From AWTP1-13 sp041288195 (GTDB lineage: Bacteria > Pseudomonadota > Alphaproteobacteria > Rhizobiales > Hyphomicrobiaceae), in contig JBGGME010000353.1 of assembly GCA_041288195.1 (NCBI GenBank), positions 1-14,764 of the forward strand: DNA of 14,764 nt. The letters run 5' to 3'. The first letter of the stretch is position 1. Every line of letters begins with the position of its first letter. Made by a program: the position numbers and the translations under genes. Under the pieces are notes generated by a model, which saw only the letters and a list, made by a program, of their open reading frames with translations, made no database searches and was not told the origin of the DNA. Of this stretch, positions 13,705 to 14,764 are shown piece after piece.

Positions 13705-14283
13705 TCAGCTCTCCTGCGGGGGGCTTGGCGGGGTCTCGGGGTCGCGCGGCGGACGCGGCGGCCGATCGCCGTCGCCGCCCTCACGGTCCCGGCGGAAGCC
13801 GCCGCCACCGCCTCCCCGGAAGCCGCCGCCACCGCCTCCGCGATCGCCGCGGAAGCCGCCACCGCCGCCACCCCGGAAGCCGCCGCGATCGCCGCCGCGG
13901 AAGCCGCCGCGGTCACCGCCCCGGAAGCCGCCACGGTCGCCGTCGCGGCGGTCGTCGCGGTCGCTCTTGCGCATCTGGATGGACGGCTCGGTCTCGTGCT
14001 CGTCGACGCGAATGGTGATGAAGCGGATGACGTCGGTCGACAGGCCCATGCGGCGCTCCATCTCGGCCACCGCGGCGTGCGGGGCTTCGATGTTCAGCAG
14101 CGAGTAGTGGGCCTTGCGGTTCTTCTTGATCTTGAAGGCGATCGTCTTGACGCCCCAGTACTCGGTCTTGCCGACCTTTCCTCCGCCTTCCTCGATCACC
14201 GTGGTGTATTCTTTCGTCAGGGCCTCGACCTGGGCCTGCGAAATGTCCTGGCGTGCCAGGAACACATGCTCATAGAGCGGCAT
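13705..14283 (-). CDS. rpsF: 30S ribosomal protein S6 with long Gly/Arg/Phe-rich repeat tail
   Basis: Residues 1-100 are a normal S6 ferredoxin-like domain, opening MPLYEHVFLARQDIS and including YWGVKTIAFKIKKNRKAHY and the MRRMGLSTDVIRF-like stretch of the last helix. S6 pairs with S18 on the 30S platform. The remaining 92 residues are unusual. Asp/Arg-rich residues 107-117 lead into six GGFR units with F at 120, 128, 136, 144, 155 and 163, mostly eight residues apart, and then an acidic, proline-rich end. Alphaproteobacterial S6 proteins often have charged tails, but this one resembles the RGG boxes of RNA-binding proteins and is expected to be disordered. ATG 14283 has an AAGGAAAGG ribosome binding site. 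It is the first gene of the operon. Confidence 0.96.
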   Translation of the reverse strand: MPLYEHVFLARQDISQAQVEALTKEYTTVIEEGGGKVGKTEYWGVKTIAFKIKKNRKAHYSLLNIEAPHAAVAEMERRMGLSTDVIRFITIRVDEHETEPSIQMRKSDRDDRRDGDRGGFRGGDRGGFRGGDRGGFRGGGGGGFRGDRGGGGGGFRGGGGGGFRRDREGGDGDRPPRPPRDPETPPSPPQES

Positions 14284-14332
14284 GCGCTGCCTTTCCTTCT
14301 ACCGTTGCTGTTCGTTCCGGCGCATAGCCCCT

Positions 14333-14374
14333 TTTGAGCCCTAAGCAGCGCGAGGCTGCCAGGAAAGGCTCAAA
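14333..14374 (-). promoter_or_regulatory. Stem-loop in the rpsF leader, candidate autoregulatory element
   Basis: In the rpsF transcript TTTGAGCC (14374-14367) pairs perfectly with GGCTCAAA (14340-14333), enclosing an inner stem GCAGC/GCTGC with a CTCGC loop. It lies about 50 bases before the start codon. rpsF leaders in many bacteria carry an S6:S18-binding RNA with a conserved CCG. I do not see CCG in this internal loop, so assignment to that class is uncertain; no T-run follows, so it is not a terminator. Confidence 0.45.
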
Positions 14375-14475
14375 GGACCCGAAAGAGCGGAGACACCGGG
14401 AGCCGGGCGCAAGCCCCGCCGCCTGTTGCCAGGCAACCTCCCGTTCAGCCTCCAACCGGAGCGATAACGGCGCGA

Positions 14476-14503
14476 CTTATACGCAATCAGGCGGGGAGGG
14501 CAA
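14476..14503 (-). promoter_or_regulatory. Promoter of the rpsF operon
   Basis: The minus strand has TTGCCC (14503-14498), a 16-bp spacer, then TATAAG (14481-14476). Transcription would begin near 14469, giving a leader of about 185 nt. A second small palindrome, GTTGC CAG GCAAC at 14425-14437, lies inside that leader. The hexamers fit a sigma-70-type promoter well for a strongly expressed ribosomal operon. Confidence 0.55.
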
Positions 14504-14554
14504 GCGCAAACGACGCTGAAGGGGCCCGCAACCAGGTAAGGCGGTACCGCGGCA

Positions 14555-14764
14555 TCAACTCTCGGCCCTCTTTAGGAATTCAGCAATGCACCAGACAAAT
14601 GTGAGAAAGTTCGTCCTCACCCCGATCTCACCAGGCTCATGTTGGATGCCGTGAGCTATGGCGGGGAGCTTGCTTTTGAATTCATCGAACGTCGCAACAA
14701 GCTTGGCCGGGCCCGGCAGCGGCTTGCCGCTAGGTGCGGCGTGCAGGAAATCGCGCACGATGCG
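14555..14764 (-). CDS. Unrecognised open frame, C-terminal part only
   Basis: The frame is open from the right edge to TGA at 14555, giving 69 visible residues that end TNFLTFVWCIAEFLKRAES. A GTG at 14758 could be the start, but the frame continues through the window edge, so an upstream start is likely. The composition is balanced (Lys, Phe, Glu, His, Ile and no Arg/Ala inflation), and codon use looks like a real gene. It includes KLPAIAHGIQHEPGE and an amphipathic C-terminal helix. I do not recognise a family. No ribosome binding site or terminator is visible; the rpsF promoter begins about 50 bp downstream. Confidence 0.5.
   Translation of the reverse strand, partial: RIVRDFLHAAPSGKPLPGPAKLVATFDEFKSKLPAIAHGIQHEPGEIGVRTNFLTFVWCIAEFLKRAES

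Noticed and set aside
13330..14337. Plus-strand frame with Ala/Glu/Thr repeats opposite rpsF
   Set aside because: The repeats are only the complement of the GGFR-coding repeats in the S6 tail.
1..14764. tRNA, rRNA, CRISPR array, insertion sequence or att site
   Set aside because: I found no cloverleaf-like sequence, spaced repeat array, transposase motif or flanking direct repeats around the accessory segment.

Overview
The window is about 14.8 kb of GC-rich DNA from an alphaproteobacterium, most likely of the Rhizobiales/Hyphomicrobiales type. Two things point there. The minus-strand gene order rpsF-rpsR-DUF2232-rplI ... dnaB-alr-radA-cvpA-purF is an arrangement I associate with that group. 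The proteins also look alphaproteobacterial: long C-terminal tails on S6 and L9, and a DnaB with an extra linker after the Walker A helix. No species can be named from the sequence alone.

Layout from left to right. The left edge (1-161, minus) holds the N-terminus of a small unrecognised protein with one membrane segment. Bases 162-334 are non-coding and I see nothing firm in them. A GFA-family zinc protein (335-748, minus) is divergent from a three-gene plus-strand operon at 999-2961: an FHA-SpoIIE/PP2C phosphatase, a STAS anti-anti-sigma-like protein and an RsbW-like HATPase. Together these make a partner-switching signalling module with no sigma factor or other output gene in view. It converges on purF.

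From 2994 to 9276 the minus strand carries dnaB, alr, radA, cvpA and purF, closely packed (a 4-nt GTGA overlap and gaps of 5, 44 and 52 nt) and probably co-transcribed. These are housekeeping functions: replication fork helicase, D-alanine for the cell wall, recombinational repair, a small membrane protein, and the first committed step of purine synthesis.

Between dnaB and rplI (about 9277-11690) is an accessory stretch. It has a palindromic dispersed-type repeat, a well-formed promoter overlapped by a 21-bp palindrome, a RelE/ParE-family toxin gene interrupted by an amber codon at its fifth codon, an intact XRE-type antitoxin gene, and a convergent cyclopropane-fatty-acid synthase gene with its own promoter. 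A good intrinsic terminator (11692-11728) ends the ribosomal protein operon just upstream of that promoter.

The right part (11758-14283, minus) is rpsF-rpsR-DUF2232-rplI, driven from a promoter near 14476-14503 with a structured leader of about 185 nt. S6 has a striking Gly/Arg/Phe repeat tail, and a strong hairpin lies directly after the rpsR stop codon. The right edge carries the C-terminal end of an unrecognised open frame.

I did not find a wholly new system. The items most worth a second look are the amber-interrupted toxin beside an intact antitoxin and operator, the orphan partner-switching module, and the RGG-like tail on S6. I see no tRNA, rRNA, CRISPR array or insertion sequence.
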